64,000 bases of DNA from Orobanche coerulescens (taxonomy: Eukaryota > Streptophyta > Magnoliopsida > Lamiales > Orobanchaceae). Positions within the stretch are counted from its first letter, which is position 1. Every line of letters starts with the position of its first letter. Under the pieces are notes generated by a model. The model was not told the DNA's origin. It did not search any database and worked only from the letters and a program-made list of their open reading frames with translations. The translations under genes were made by a program, and so were the position numbers. The stretch spans positions 62,001-126,000 of the forward strand of contig JAWKAU010000206.1 of assembly GCA_033398695.1 (NCBI GenBank). Reading direction: 5' to 3'. Shown here piece after piece: positions 14,601-28,200 of this stretch.

Positions 14601-16320
14601 AGGTTCATGAGGTTTCTAGAGGACTAGGCTCATAAAGTTCCTTCGGATATGTATTTATGGTTCATGAGGTTCCTAGAGGACTAGGCTCATCATGAAGTTC
14701 CTTTGGATTTGGATTAAAGGTTCATGAGGTTCCTAGAGGACTAGGCTCATGGAGTTTCTTTGGATTTGGATTTTAAGGTTCATTAGGTACCTAGAGGACT
14801 AGGCTCATGAAGTTCTATTGGTTTTGGATTTAAGGATTATGAGGTTCTTAGAGGACTAGGCTCATGAAGTTCTATTGGATTTGGATTTAAGATTCATGAG
14901 GTTCCTAGAGGACTAGGCTTATGAAGTTCCTTTGATTTGGATTTAAGGTTCATGAGGTTCCTAAAGGAATAAGCTCATGAAGTTCCATTCGATTTGGATT
15001 TAAGTTTCATAAGTTTCTCAGTGGACTAGACTCAAGAAGTTCCTTTGAGTTTGGATTTAAGGTTCATGAGGTTCATAGAAGACTAGGCTCATGAAGTTCC
15101 ATTGGATTTGGATTAAAGGTTCATGAGGTTCCCAGAGGACTAGGCTCATGATTCCACTGGATTTGGATTTAAGGTTCATGAGGTTCCTAGAGGACTAGAC
15201 TCATGAAGTTCCTTTGGATTTGGATTTAAGGTTCATGAGGTACCCAGAGGACTAGGCTTATGAAGTTCCATAGGATTTGGATAGGACTAGGATCATGAAG
15301 TTCTATTGGATTTGTATTTAAGGTTCATGAGGTTCCTAGAGGACTAGGCTTATGAAGTACTCTTGGATTTGGATTAAAGGTTCATGGAGTTTCTAGAGAA
15401 CTAAGCTCATGAAGTTTCCTCGGATTTGGATTAAAGGTTCAGGAGGTTCCTAGAGGACTAAGCTCATGAATTTCCTTCGGATTTGGATTAAAGGTTCATG
15501 AGGTTTCTAGAGGACTAGGCTCATAAAGTTCCTTTGGATATGTATTTATGGTTCTTGAGGTTCCTAGGGGACTAGGATCATCATGAAGTTGCTTTGGATT
15601 TGGATTAAAGGTTCATGAGGTTCCTAGAGGACTAGGTTCATGGAGTTCCTTTGGATTTGGATTTAAGGTTCATGAAGTACCTAGAGGACTAGGCTCATGA
15701 AGTTCTATTGGTTTTGGATTTAAGGATTATGAGGTTCTTAGAGGACTAGGCTGATGAAGTTCCATTGGATTTGGATTAAAAGTTCATGAGGTTCCTAGAG
15801 GACTAGGCTCATGAGTCCACTAGATTTGGATTTAAGGTTCAAGAGGTTCCTAGAGGACTAGACTCATGAAGTTCCTTTGGATTTGGATTTAAGGTTCATG
15901 AGGTACCCAGAGGACTAGGCTTATGAAGTTCCATTGGATTTGGATAGGACTAGGATCATGAAGTTCTATTGGATTTGTATTTAAGGTTCATGAGGTTCCT
16001 AGAGGACTAGGCTCATGAAGTACTCTTGAATTTGGATTAAAGGTTCATGGAGTTTCTAGAGAACTAAGCACATGAAGTTTCTTCGGATTTGGATTAAAGG
16101 TTCATGAGGTTCCTAGAGGACTAAGCACATGAAGTTCCTTCGGATTTGGATTAAAGGTTCATGAGGTTTCTAGAGAACTAGGCTCATGATTCCACTGGAT
16201 TTGTATTTAAGGTTCATGAGGTTCCTAGAGGACTAGACTCATGAAGTTCCTTTGGGTTTGGATTTAAGGTTCATGAGGTACCCAGAGGACTAGGCTTATG
16301 AAGTTCCATTGGATTTGGAT
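11641..16320. repeat. HOR regime C: about 891-bp higher-order repeat
   Basis: The short-monomer landmark ggataggactaggatcatg recurs at 11773, 12666, 13557, 14388, 15279, 15942 and 16317. The steps are 893, 891, 831, 891, 663 and 375 bp. The 831-bp step lacks about one monomer, around the variant with catcatgaag near 13800. The last two units are shorter, so the block loses register at its right edge. Neighbouring units look nearly identical by eye. Confidence 0.9.
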
Positions 16321-19300
16321 AGGACTAGGATCATGAAGTTCTATTCGATTTGTATTTAATGTTCATGAGGTTCCTAGAGGACTAGGCTCATGAAGTTCTC
16401 TTGGATTTGGATTAAAGGTTCATGGAGTTTCTAGAGAACTAAGCTCATGAAGTTTCTTCGGATTTGGATTAAAGGTTCATGAGGTTCCTCGAGGACTAAG
16501 CTCATGAAGTTCCTTCGGATTTGGATTAAAGGTTCATGAGGTTTCTAGAGGACTAGGCTCATCATGAAGTTGCTTTGGATTTGGATTAAAGGTTCATGAG
16601 GTTCCTAGAGGACTAGGCTCATGGAGTTCCTTTGGATTTGGATTTAAGGTTCATGAAGTACCTAGAGGACTAGGCTCATGAAGTTCTATTGGTTTTGGAT
16701 TTAAGGATTATGAGGTTCTTAGAGGACTAGGCTCATGAAGTTCTATGGGATTTGGATTTAAGGTTCATGAGGTTCCTAGAGGACTAGGCTCATGAAGTTC
16801 CTTTGATTTGGATTTAAGGTTCATGAGGTTCCAAAAGGAATAAGCTCATGAAGTTCCATTCGATTTGGATTTAAGTTTCATAAGTTTCTCAGTGGACTAG
16901 ACTCAAGAAGTTCCTTTGAGTTTGGATTTAAGGTTCATAAGGTTCATAGAAGACTAGGCTCATGAAGTTCCATTGGATTTGAATTTAAGGTTTATGAGGT
17001 TCCTAGAGAACTAGGCTCATGAAGTTCTTTTGGATTTGGATTAAAGGTTAATGAGGTTACTATAGAACTAGGCTCATGAATTTCCTTTGGATTTGGATAT
17101 AAGGTTATATGACTAGGCTCATGAAGTTACCTTGGATTTCAATTTAAGGTTCATGAGGTATCTAGAGGACTAGGCTCATAAAGTTCCATTGGATTTGGAT
17201 TTAAGACTTATGAGGTTCCTAGAGGACTAGGCTCATGAAGTTCCATTGAATTTGGATTCAAGTTTCATGAAGTTCCTAAAGGACTAGACTGATTAAGTTC
17301 CATTCGATTTGGATTTCAGGTTCATAAGGTTCTTAGAGGACCAGACTCAAGAAGTTTCTTTGAGTTTGGATTTAAGGTTCATGAGGTTCATAGAGGATTA
17401 TGCTCATCAAGTTTTTTTGGATTTGGATTAAAGGTTCATGGGGTTCCTAATGGGTTAGGCTCATGAATCTCATTCAGATTTAGATTAAAGGGTTACAAGG
17501 TTCCTATAGGACTAGGCTCATGAATTTCCATTGGATTTGGATTTAAGGTTTATGAGGTTTTAAGAGGACTAGGCTCATGATTCCATTAGATTTTGATTTA
17601 AGGTTCATGAGGTTCCTAGAGGACTAGGCTCATGAAGTTGCTTTGATTTGGATAAGGTTGATGAGGTTCCTAAAGGACTAGGCTCATGAAGATCCATTCG
17701 ATTCGAATTTAAGGTTCATGAGGTTCCTAGAGGGCTTGGTCATGAAATTCCTTTGGATTTAGATTGAAGGTTCAAGAGGTTAATAGAGTACTAGGCTCAT
17801 GAAATTCGATTGGATTTGCATTTAAGGTTCACGAGGTTCCTAGACAATTAGGCTCATGAAGTTCAATTGAATTTAGATTAAGGTACATGAGGTTCCTATA
17901 GGACTAAGCTCATAAAGTTCCTTCGAATTTAGATTACAGGTTCATGAGGTTCCTAGAGGACTAGGCTCATGTCGTTCATTTGACATTCATTTAAGATTAA
18001 TGAGGTTCCTAGCTGACTAGACTCGTGAAGTTCCTTTGGATTTGGATTAAAGGTTCATGAGGTTAGTAGAGGAGTAGGCTCATGAAGTTCCTTTGGATTT
18101 GGATTTAAGGTTCATGAGGTTCCTAGAGGACTAGGCTCATGATTCCACTGGATTTGGATTTAAGGTTCATGAGGTTCCTTTGGATTTGGATTTAAGGTTC
18201 ATGAGGTACCCAGAGGACTAGGCTCATGAAGTTCCATTGGATTTGGATAGGACTAGGGTCATGAAGTTCTATTGGATTTGTATTTAAGGTTCATGAGGTT
18301 CCTAGAGGACTAGGCTCATGAAGTTCTCTTGGATTTGGATTAAAGGTTCATGGAGTTTGTAGAGAACTAAGCTCATGAAGTTTCTTCGGATTTGGATTAA
18401 AGCTTCATGAGGTTTCTAGAGGACTAGGCTCATCATGAAGTTCATTTGGATTTGGATTAAAGGTTCATGAGGTTCCTAGAGGACTAGGCTCATGGAGTTC
18501 CTTTGGATTTGGATTTAAGGTTCATGAGGTACCTAGAGGACTAGGCTCATGAAGTTCTATTGGTTTTGGATTTAAGGATTATGAGGTTCTTAGAGGATTA
18601 GGCTCATGAAGTTCCATTGGATTTGGATTTAAGGTTCATGACGTTCCTAGAGGACTAGGCTCATGAAGTTCCATTGGATTTGAATTTAAGGTTTATGAGG
18701 TTCCTAGAGAACTAAGCTCATGAAGTTCTTTTGGATTTGGATTAAAGGTTAATGAGGTTCCTATAGGACTAGGCTCATGAAGTTCCTTTGGATTTAGATG
18801 TAAGGTTATAGGACTAGGCCCATGAAGTTACCTTGGATTTGGATTTAAGGTTCATGAGGTATCTAGCGGACTAGGCTCATAAAGTTCCATTAGATTTGGA
18901 TTTAAGGTTTATGAGGTTCCTAGAGGACTAGGCTCATGAAGTTTCATTGAATTTGGATTCAAGTTTCATGAAGTTCCTAGAGGACTAGACTGATGAAGTT
19001 CCATTAGATTTAGATTTAAGGTTTATGAGGTTCCTAGAGGACTAGGCTCATGAAGTTTCATTGAATTTGGATTCAAGTTTCATGAAGTTCCTAGAGGACT
19101 AGACTGATGAAGTTCCATTCGATTTGGATTTAAGGTTCATAAGGTTCTTAGAGGACTAGACTCAAGAAGTTTCTTTGAGTTTCGATTTAAGGTTTATGAG
19201 GTTCATAGAGGACTAGGCTCATGAAGTTTTTGTGGATTTGGATTAAAGGTTCACGGGGTTCGTAGTGGGTTAGGCTCATGAATTTCATTCAGATTTAGAT

Positions 19301-22253
19301 TAAAGTGTTACAAGGTTTCTATAGGACTAGGCTCATGAATTTCTATTGGATATGGATTTAAGGTTCATGAGGTTCCTAGAGGACTAGGCTCATGAAGTTT
19401 CTTTGATTTGGATAAAGTTCACGAGGTTCCTAAAGGACTAGGCTCATGAAGATCCATTCGATTCGCATTTAAGGTTCATGATGTTCCTAGAGGACTAGGC
19501 TCATGAAATTCCTTTGGATTTAGATTGAAGGTTCAAGAGGTTAATAGAGGACTAGGCTCATGAAATTCCATTGGTTTTGCATTTAAGGTTCACGAGGTTC
19601 CTAGATAATTAGGCTCATGAAGTTTAATTGAAATTAGATTTAAGGTACATGAGGTTCCTATATGACTAAGCTCATGAAGTTCCTTCGAATTTAGATTACA
19701 GGTTCATGAGGTTCCTAGAGGACTAGGCTCATGTCGTTCATTTGATTTTCATTTAAGATTAATGAGGTTCATAGCTGACAAGACTCATGAAGTTCCTTTG
19801 GATTTGGATTAAAGGTTCATGAGGTTAGTAGATGAGTAGGCTCATGAAGTTCCTTTGGATTTGGATTTAAGGTTCATGAGGTACCTAGAGGACTAGGCTC
19901 ATGAAGTTCTATTGGATCTGGATAGGACTAGGCTCATGAAGTTTCATTGGATTTGGATTTGAGGTTCATGAGGTTCCTAGAGGACTAGGCTCATGAAGTT
20001 CTCTTGGGTTTAGATTAAAGGTTCACGGATTTCCTAGGGAACTAGGCTCATGAAGTTTCTTCGAATTTGGATTAAAGGTTCATGAGGTTCCTGGAGGACA
20101 AAGCTCATGAAGTTCCTTCGGATTTAGATTAAAGGTTCATGAGGTTCCTAAAGGACTAGGCTCATGAAGTTTCTTTGGATTTGGATTTATGGTTCATGAA
20201 GTTAGTAGAGGAATAGGCTCATAAAGTTCCTTAGGATTTGTATTTAAGATTCATGAGGTACCTAGAGGATTAGGCTCATGAAGTTCCATTAGATTTGGAT
20301 TTAAGGTTTTTGAGGTTCCTAGAGGACTAGGCTCATAAAGTTCCATTGGATTTGGATTTAAGGTTCATGAGGTTCCCAGAGGACTAGACTCATGGAGTAC
20401 CTTTGGATTTGGATTTAAGGTTCATGAGGTACCTAGAGGACTAGGCTCATGAAGTTCCATTGGATTTAGATTACAGATTCATGAGGTTCCTAGAGGACCA
20501 GACTCATGTCGTTCCTTTGAATTTCATTTAAGATTCATGAGGTTCCTAGAGGACTAGACTCATGAAGTTCCTCTGGATTTGGATTAAAGGTTCATGAGGT
20601 TAGTAGAGGAGTAGGCTCATGAAGTTCCTTTGGATTTGGATTTAAGATTCATGAGGTACCTAAAGGACTAGGCTCATGAAGTTCCATTGGATTTGGATTT
20701 AAGGTTCATGAGGTTCCTAGAGGACTAGGCTCATGAAGTTCCTTTAGATTTAGATTATAGATTCATGAGGTTCCTAGAGGACCAGACTCATGTCGTTCCT
20801 TTGAATTTCATTTAAGATTCATGAGGTTCCTAGAGGACTAGACTCATTAAGTTCCTCTGGATTTGGATTAAAGGTTCATGAGCTTAGTAGAAGAGCAGGC
20901 TCATGAAGTTCCTTTAGATTTAGATTTAAGATTTATGAGGTACCTAGAGGACTAGGCTCATGAAGTTCCATTGGATTTGGATTTAAGGTTTATGAGGTTC
21001 CTAGAGGACTAGGCTCATGAAGTTCCGTTGGATTTGGATAGGACTAGGATCATGAAGTTCTATTGGATTTTTATTTAAGGTTCATGAGGTTCCTAGAGGA
21101 CTAGGCTCATGAAGTTCTCTTAGATTTGGATTAAAGGTTCATGGAGTTCCTAGAGAACTAAGCTCATGAAGTTTCTTCGGATTTGGATTAAAGGTTTATG
21201 AGCTTCCTATAGGAATAAGCTCATGAAGTTCCTTCGGATTTTGATTAAAGGTTCATGAGGTTCCTAGAGGACTAGGCTCATAAAGTTCCTTTGGATATGT
21301 ATTTAAGGTTCATGAGGTTCCTAGAGGACTAGGCTCATCATGAAGTTCCTTTGGATTTGGATTAAAGGTTCATGAGGTTCCTAGAGGACTAGGATCATGG
21401 AGTTCCTTTGGATTTGGATTTAAGGTTCATGAGGTACCTAGAGGACTAGGCTCATGAAGTTCCATTGGCTTTGGAATTAAGGATTATGAGGTTTTTAGAG
21501 GACTAGGCTCATGAAGTTCCATTGGATTTAGATTTAAGGTTCATGAGGTTCCTAGAAGACTAGGCTCATGAACTTCCTTTGATTTAGATTTAAGTTTCAT
21601 GAGGTTCCTAAAGGAATAAGCTCATGAAGTTCCATTCGATTTGGATTTAAGTTTCATAAGTTTTTATAGGACTAGACTCAAGAAGTTCCTTTGAGTTTGG
21701 ATTTAAGGTTCATGAGGTTCATAGAAGACTAGGCTCATGAAGTTCCATTGGATTTGAATTTAAGGTTTATGAGGTTGCTAGAGAACTAAGCTCATGAAGT
21801 TCTTTTGGATTTGGATTAAAGGTTAATGGGGTTCGTATAGGACTAGGCTCATGAATTTCCTTTGGATTTGGATGTAAGGTTATAGGACTAGGCTCATGAA
21901 GTTACCTTGGATTTGGATTTAAGGTTCATGAGGTATCTAGAGGACTAGGCTCATAAAGTTCCATTGGATTTGGATTTAAGGTTTATGAGGTTCCTAGAGG
22001 ACTAGGCTCATGAAGTTCCATTGAATTTGGATTCAAGTTTCATGAAGTTCCTAGAGGACTAGACTGATGAAGTTCCATTCGATTTGGATTTAAGGTTCAT
22101 AAGGTTCTTAGAGGACTAGACTCAAGAAGTTTCTTTGAGTTTGGATTTAAGGTTCGTGAGGTTCATAGAGGATTAGGCTCATGAAGTTTTTTTGGATTTG
22201 GATTAAAGGTTCATGGGGTTCCTATTGGGTTAGGCTCATGAATTTCATTCAGA
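16321..22253. repeat. Satellite, irregular segment between HOR regimes C and E
   Basis: Monomers continue without break. The tttagattaaagg landmark appears at 17479 and 19294, so parts follow the regime A variant order, but the spacings (1815 and 2960 bp) differ from 1859. A local duplication of about 115 bp is visible near 18890-19110, where the same pair of monomers occurs twice in a row. Confidence 0.8.
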
Positions 22254-25200
22254 TTTAGATTAAAGGGTTACAAGGTTCCTATAGGACTAGGCTCATGAAT
22301 TTCCATTGGATTTGGATTTAAGGTTTATGAGGTTTCAAGAGGACTAGGCTCATGATTCCATTGGATTTTGATTTAAGGTTCATGAGGTTCCTAGAGGAGT
22401 AGGATCATGAAGTTTCTTTGATTTGGATAAGGTTCTTGAGGTTCCTAAAGGACTAGGCTCATGAATTTCCATTCGATTCGGATTTAAGGTTCATGAGGTT
22501 CCTAGAGGAATAGGCTCATGAATTCCTTTGGATTTAGATTGAAGGTTCAAGAGGTTAATAGTTGACTAGGCTCATGAAATTGCATTGGATTTGCATTTAT
22601 GGTTCACGAGGTTCCTAGACAATTAGGCTTGTGAAGTTGATTTGAATTTAGATTTAAGGTACATAAGGTTCCTATAGGACTAAGCTCATGAAGTTCCTTC
22701 GAATTTAGATTACAAGTTCATGAGGTTCCTAGAGGACTAGGCTCATGTCATTCATTTGAATTTCATTTAAGATTAATGAGGTTCCGAGCTGACTAGACTC
22801 ATGAAGTTCCTTTGGATTTGGATTAAAGGTTCATGAGGTTAGTATAGGAGTAGGCTCATGAAGTTCCTTTGGATTTGGATTTAAGGGTCATGAGGTACCT
22901 AGAAGACTAGGCTCATGAAGTTCCATTGGATTTGGATTTGAGCTTCATGAGGTTCCTAGAGGACAAAGCTCATGAAGTTCCTTCGGATTTGGATTAAAGG
23001 TTCATGAGGTTAATAGAGGACTAGGCTCATGAAATTCCATTGGATTTACATTTAAGGTTCACGAGTTTCCTAGACAATTAGGCTCATGAAGTTCAATTGA
23101 ATTTAGATTTAAGGTACATGAGGTTCCAATAGGACTAAGCTCATGAAGTTCCTTTGAATTTAGATTACAGATTCATGAGGTTCCTAGAGGACTAGGCTCA
23201 TGTCGTTCATTTGAATTTCATTTAAGATTAATGAGCTTCCTAGCTGACTAGACTCATGAAGTTCCTTTGGATTTGGATTAAAGGTTCATGAGGTTAGTAT
23301 AGGAGTAGGCTCATGAAGTTCCTTTGGATTTGGATTTAAGGTTCATGAGGTACCTAGAGGACTAGGCTCATGAAGTTCTACTGGATCTAGATAGGACTAG
23401 GCTCATGAAGTTCCATTGGATTTGGATTTGAGGTTCATGAGGTTCCTAGAGGACTAGGCTCATGAAGCTCTCTTGGATTTGGATTAAAGGTTCATGGAGT
23501 TGCTAGAGAACTAGGCTCATGAAGTTTCTTCAGATTTGGATTAAAGGTTGATGAGGTTCCTACAGGACAAAGCTCATGAAGTTCCTTCGGATTTGGATTA
23601 AAGGTTCATGAGGTTCCTAGAGTACTAGGCTCATGAAGTTCCTTTGGATTTGGATTTATGTTTCACGAAGATAGTAGAGGAATAGGCTCATGAAGTTCCT
23701 TAGGATTTATATTTAATATTCATGAGGTACCTACAGGATCAGGCTCACGAACCTCCATTAGAATTGGATTTAAGGATTATGACGTCCCTAGAGGACTAGG
23801 CTCATGAAGTTCCATTGGATTTGGATTAAAGGTTCATGAGGTTCCTAGAGGACTATTCTCATGATTCCATTGGATTTGGATTTAAGGTTCATGAGGTTCC
23901 TAGAGGACTAGACTCATGGAGTACCTTTGGATTTGGATTTATGGTTCATGAGGTACCTAGAGGACTAGGCTCATGAAGTTCCATTAGATTTAGATAGGAC
24001 TAGGCTCATGAAGTACCATTGGATTTGGATTTAAGGTTCATGGGGTCCTAGAGGACTAGGCTCATGAAGTTCTCTTGGATTTGGATTAAAGGTTCATGGA
24101 GTTCCTAGAGAACTAGGCTCATGAAGTTTCTTCGGATTTGGATTAAAGGTTCAATAGGTTCCTCGAGGACTAGGCTCATGAAGTTCCTTCGGATTTAGAT
24201 TACAGATTCATGAGGTTCCTAAAGGACCAGACTCATGTCGTTCCTTTGAATTTCATTTAAGATTCATGAGGTTCCTAGAGGACTAGACTCATGAAGTTCC
24301 TTTGGATTTGGATTAAAGGTTGATGAGGTTAGTAGAGGAGTAGGCTCATGAAGTTCCTTTGGATTTGGATTTAAGATTCATGAGGTACCTAGAGGACTAG
24401 GCTCATTAAGTTCCATTGGATTTGGATTTAAGGTTTATGAGGTTCCTAGAGGACTAGGCTCATGAAGTTCCATTGGATTTGGATTAAAGGTTCATGAGGT
24501 TCCTAGAGGACTAGGCTCATGATTCCATTGGATTTGGATTTAAGGTTCATGAGGTTCCTAGAGGACTAGACTCATGAAGTTCCTTTGGATTTGGATTTAG
24601 GGTTCATGAGGTACCCATAGGACTAGGCTCATGAAGTTCAATTGGATTTGGATAGGACTAGGATCATGAAGTTCTATTGGCTTTATATTTAAGGTTCATG
24701 AGGTTCCTAGAGGACTAGGCTCATGAAGTTCTCTTGGATTTGGATTAAAGGTTCATGGAGTTCCTAGAGAACTAAGCTCATGAAGTTTCTTCGGATTTGG
24801 ATTAAAGGTTTATGAGGTTCTAGAGGACTAAGCTCATGAAGTTCCTTCGGATTTGGATTAAAGGCTCATGAGGTTCATAGAGGACTAGACTCATAAAGTT
24901 CCTTTGGATATGTATTTAAGGTTCATGAGGTTCCTAGAGGATTAGGATCATCATGAAGTTCCTTTGGATTTGGATTAAAGGTTCATGAGGTTCCAAGAGG
25001 ACTAGGCTCATAGAGTTCCTTTGGATTTGGATTTAAGGTTCATGAGATACCTTGAGGACTAGGCTCATGAAGTTCCATTGGTTTTGGATTTAAGGATTAT
25101 GAGGTTCTTAGAGGACTAGGCTCATGAAGTTCCATTGGATTTGGATTTAAGGTTCATGAGATTCCTAGAGGACTAGGCTCATGAAGTTCCTTTGGATTTG

Positions 25201-28200
25201 GATTTATGGTTCATGAAGATAGTAGAGGAATAGGCTCATGAAGTTCCTTAGGATTTATATTTAATATTCATGAGGTACCTAGAGGATTAGGCTCATGAAG
25301 TTCCATTGGATTTGGATTTAAGGTTTTTGAGGTCCCTAGAGGACTAGGCTCATGAAGTTCCATTGGATTTGGATTAAAGGTTCATGAGGTTCCTAGAGGA
25401 CTATGCTCATGATTGCATTGGATTTGGATTTAAGGTTCATGAGGTTCCTAGAGGACTAGACTCATGGAGTACATTTGGATTTGGATTTATGGTTCATGAG
25501 GTACCTAGAGGACTAGGCTCATGAAGTTCCATTGGATTTAGATAGGACTAGGCTCATGAAGTTCCATTGGATTTGTATTTAAGGTTCATGAGGGTCCCAG
25601 AGGACTAGGCTCATAAAGTTCTCTCGGATTTAGATTAAAGGTTCATGGAGTTCCTAGAGAACTAGACTCATGAAGTTTCTTCGTATTTGGATTAAAGGTT
25701 CATGAGGTTCCTAGAGGACTAGGCTCATGAAGTTCCTTCGGATTTAGATTACAGATTCATGAGGTTCCTAGAGGACCAGACTCATGTCGTTCCTTTGAAT
25801 TTCATTTAAGATTCATGAGTTTCCTAGAGTACTTGACTCATGAAGTTCCTTTGGATTTGGATTAAAGGTCGATGAGGTTAGTAGAGGAGTAGGCTCATGA
25901 AGTTCCTTTGGATTTGGATTTAAGATTCATGAGGTACCTAGAGGACTAGGCTCATTAAGTTCCATTGGATTTGGATTTAAGGTTTATGAGGTTCCTAGAG
26001 GACTAGGCTCATGAAGTTCCATTGGATTTGGATTAAAGGTTCATGAGGTTCCTAGAGGACTAGGCTCATGATTCCATTGGATTTGGATTTAAGGTTCATG
26101 AGGTACCTAGAGGACTAGACTCATGAAGTTCCTTTGGATTTGGATTTAAGGTTCATGAGGTACCCAGAGGACTAGGATCATGAAGTTCAATTGGATTTGG
26201 ATAGGACTATTATCATGAAGTTCTATTGGATTTGTATTTAAGGTTTATGAGGTTCCTAGAGGACTAGGCTCATGAAGTTCTCTTGGATTTGAATTAAAGG
26301 TTCATGGAGTTCATAGAGAACTTAGCTCATGAAGTTTATTCGGATTTGGATTAAAGGTTTATGAGGTTCCTAGAGGACTAAGCTCATGAAGTTCCTTCGG
26401 ATTTGGATTAAAGGTTTATGAGGTTCGTATAGGACTAGACTCATAAAGTTCCTTTGGATATGTATTTAAGGTTCATGAGGTTCCTAGAGGACTATGATCA
26501 TCATGAAGTTCCTTTGGATTTGTATTAAAGATTCATGAGGTTCCAAGAGGACTAGGTTCATAGAGTTCCTTTGGATTTGGATTTAAGGTTCATGAGGTAC
26601 CTAGAGTACTAGGCTCATGAAGTTCTATTGGTTTTGGATTTAAGGATTATGAGGTTCTTAGAGGACTAGGCTCATGAAGTTCCATTGGATTTCGATTTAT
26701 GGTTCATGAGGTTCCTAAGGACTGGGCTCATGAAGTTCCATTGGATTTGGAATTAAGGTTCATGAGGTTCCTAGAGGACTAGGCTCATGAAGTTCCATTG
26801 GATTTGGATTTAAGGTTCATGAGGTTCCTAAAGGAATAAGCACATAAAGTTCCATTCGATTTGGATTTAAGTTTCATAAGTTTCTTAGAGGACTAGACTC
26901 AAGAAGTTCCTTTGAGTTTGGATTTAAGGTTCATGAGGTTCATAGAAAACTAGGCTCATGAAGTTCCATTGGATTTGAATTTAAGGTTTATGAGGTTGCT
27001 AGAGAACTAAGCTCATGAAGTTCTTTTGGATTTGGATTAAAGGTTAATGGGGTTCGTATAGGACTAGGCTCATGAAGTTCCTTTGGATTTGGATGTAAGG
27101 TTATAGGACTAGGCTCATGAAGTTACCTTGGATTTGGATTTAAGGTTCATGAGGTATCTAGAGGACTAGGCTCATAAAGTTCCATTGGATTTGGATTTAA
27201 GGTTTATGAGGTTCCTAGAGGACTAGGCTCATGAAGTTCCATTGAATTTGGATTCAAGTTTCATGAAGTTCCTAGAGGACTAGACTGATGAAGTTCCATT
27301 CGATTTGGATTTAAGGTTCATAAGGTTCCTAGAGGACTAGACTCAAGAAGTTTCTTTGAGTTTGGATTTAAGGTTCGTGAGGTTCATAGAGGATTAAGCT
27401 CATGAAGTTTTTTTGGATTTGGATTAAAGGTTCATGGGGTTCCTATTGGGTTAGGCTCATGAATTTCATTCAGATTTAGATTAAAGGGTTACAAGGTTCC
27501 TATAGGACTAGGCTCATGAATTTCCATTGGATTTGAATTTAAGGTTTATGAGGTTTCAAGAGGACTAGGCTCATGATTCCATTGGATTTTGATTTAAGGT
27601 TGATGAGGTTCCTAGAGGAGTAGGATCATGAAGTTTCTTTGATTTGGATAAGGTTCTTGAGGTTCCTAAAGGACTAGGCTCATGAATTTCCATTCGATTC
27701 GGATTTAAGGTTCATGAGGTTCCCAGAGGAATAGGCTCATGAATTCCTTTGGATTTAGATTGAAGGTTCAAGAGGTTAATAGATGACTAGGCTCATGAAA
27801 TTGCATTGGATTTGCATTTATGGTTCACGAGGTTCCTAGACAATTAGGCTTGTGAAGTTGATTTGAATTTAGATTTAAGGTACATGAGGTTCCTATAGGA
27901 CTAAGCTCATGAAGTTCCTTCGAATTTAGATTACAAGTTCATGAGGTTCCTAGAGGACTAGGCTCATGTCATTCATTTGAATTTCATTTAAGATTAATGA
28001 GGTTCCGAGCTGACTAGACTCATGAAGTTCCTTTGGATTTAGATTAAAGGTTCATGAGGTTAGTATAGGAGTAGGCTCATGAAGTTCCTTTGGATTTGGA
28101 TTTAAGGGTCATGAGGTACCTAGAAGACTAGGCTCATGAAGTTCCATTGGATCTGGATAGGACTAAGCTCATGAAGTTCCATTGGATTTGGATTTGAGCT

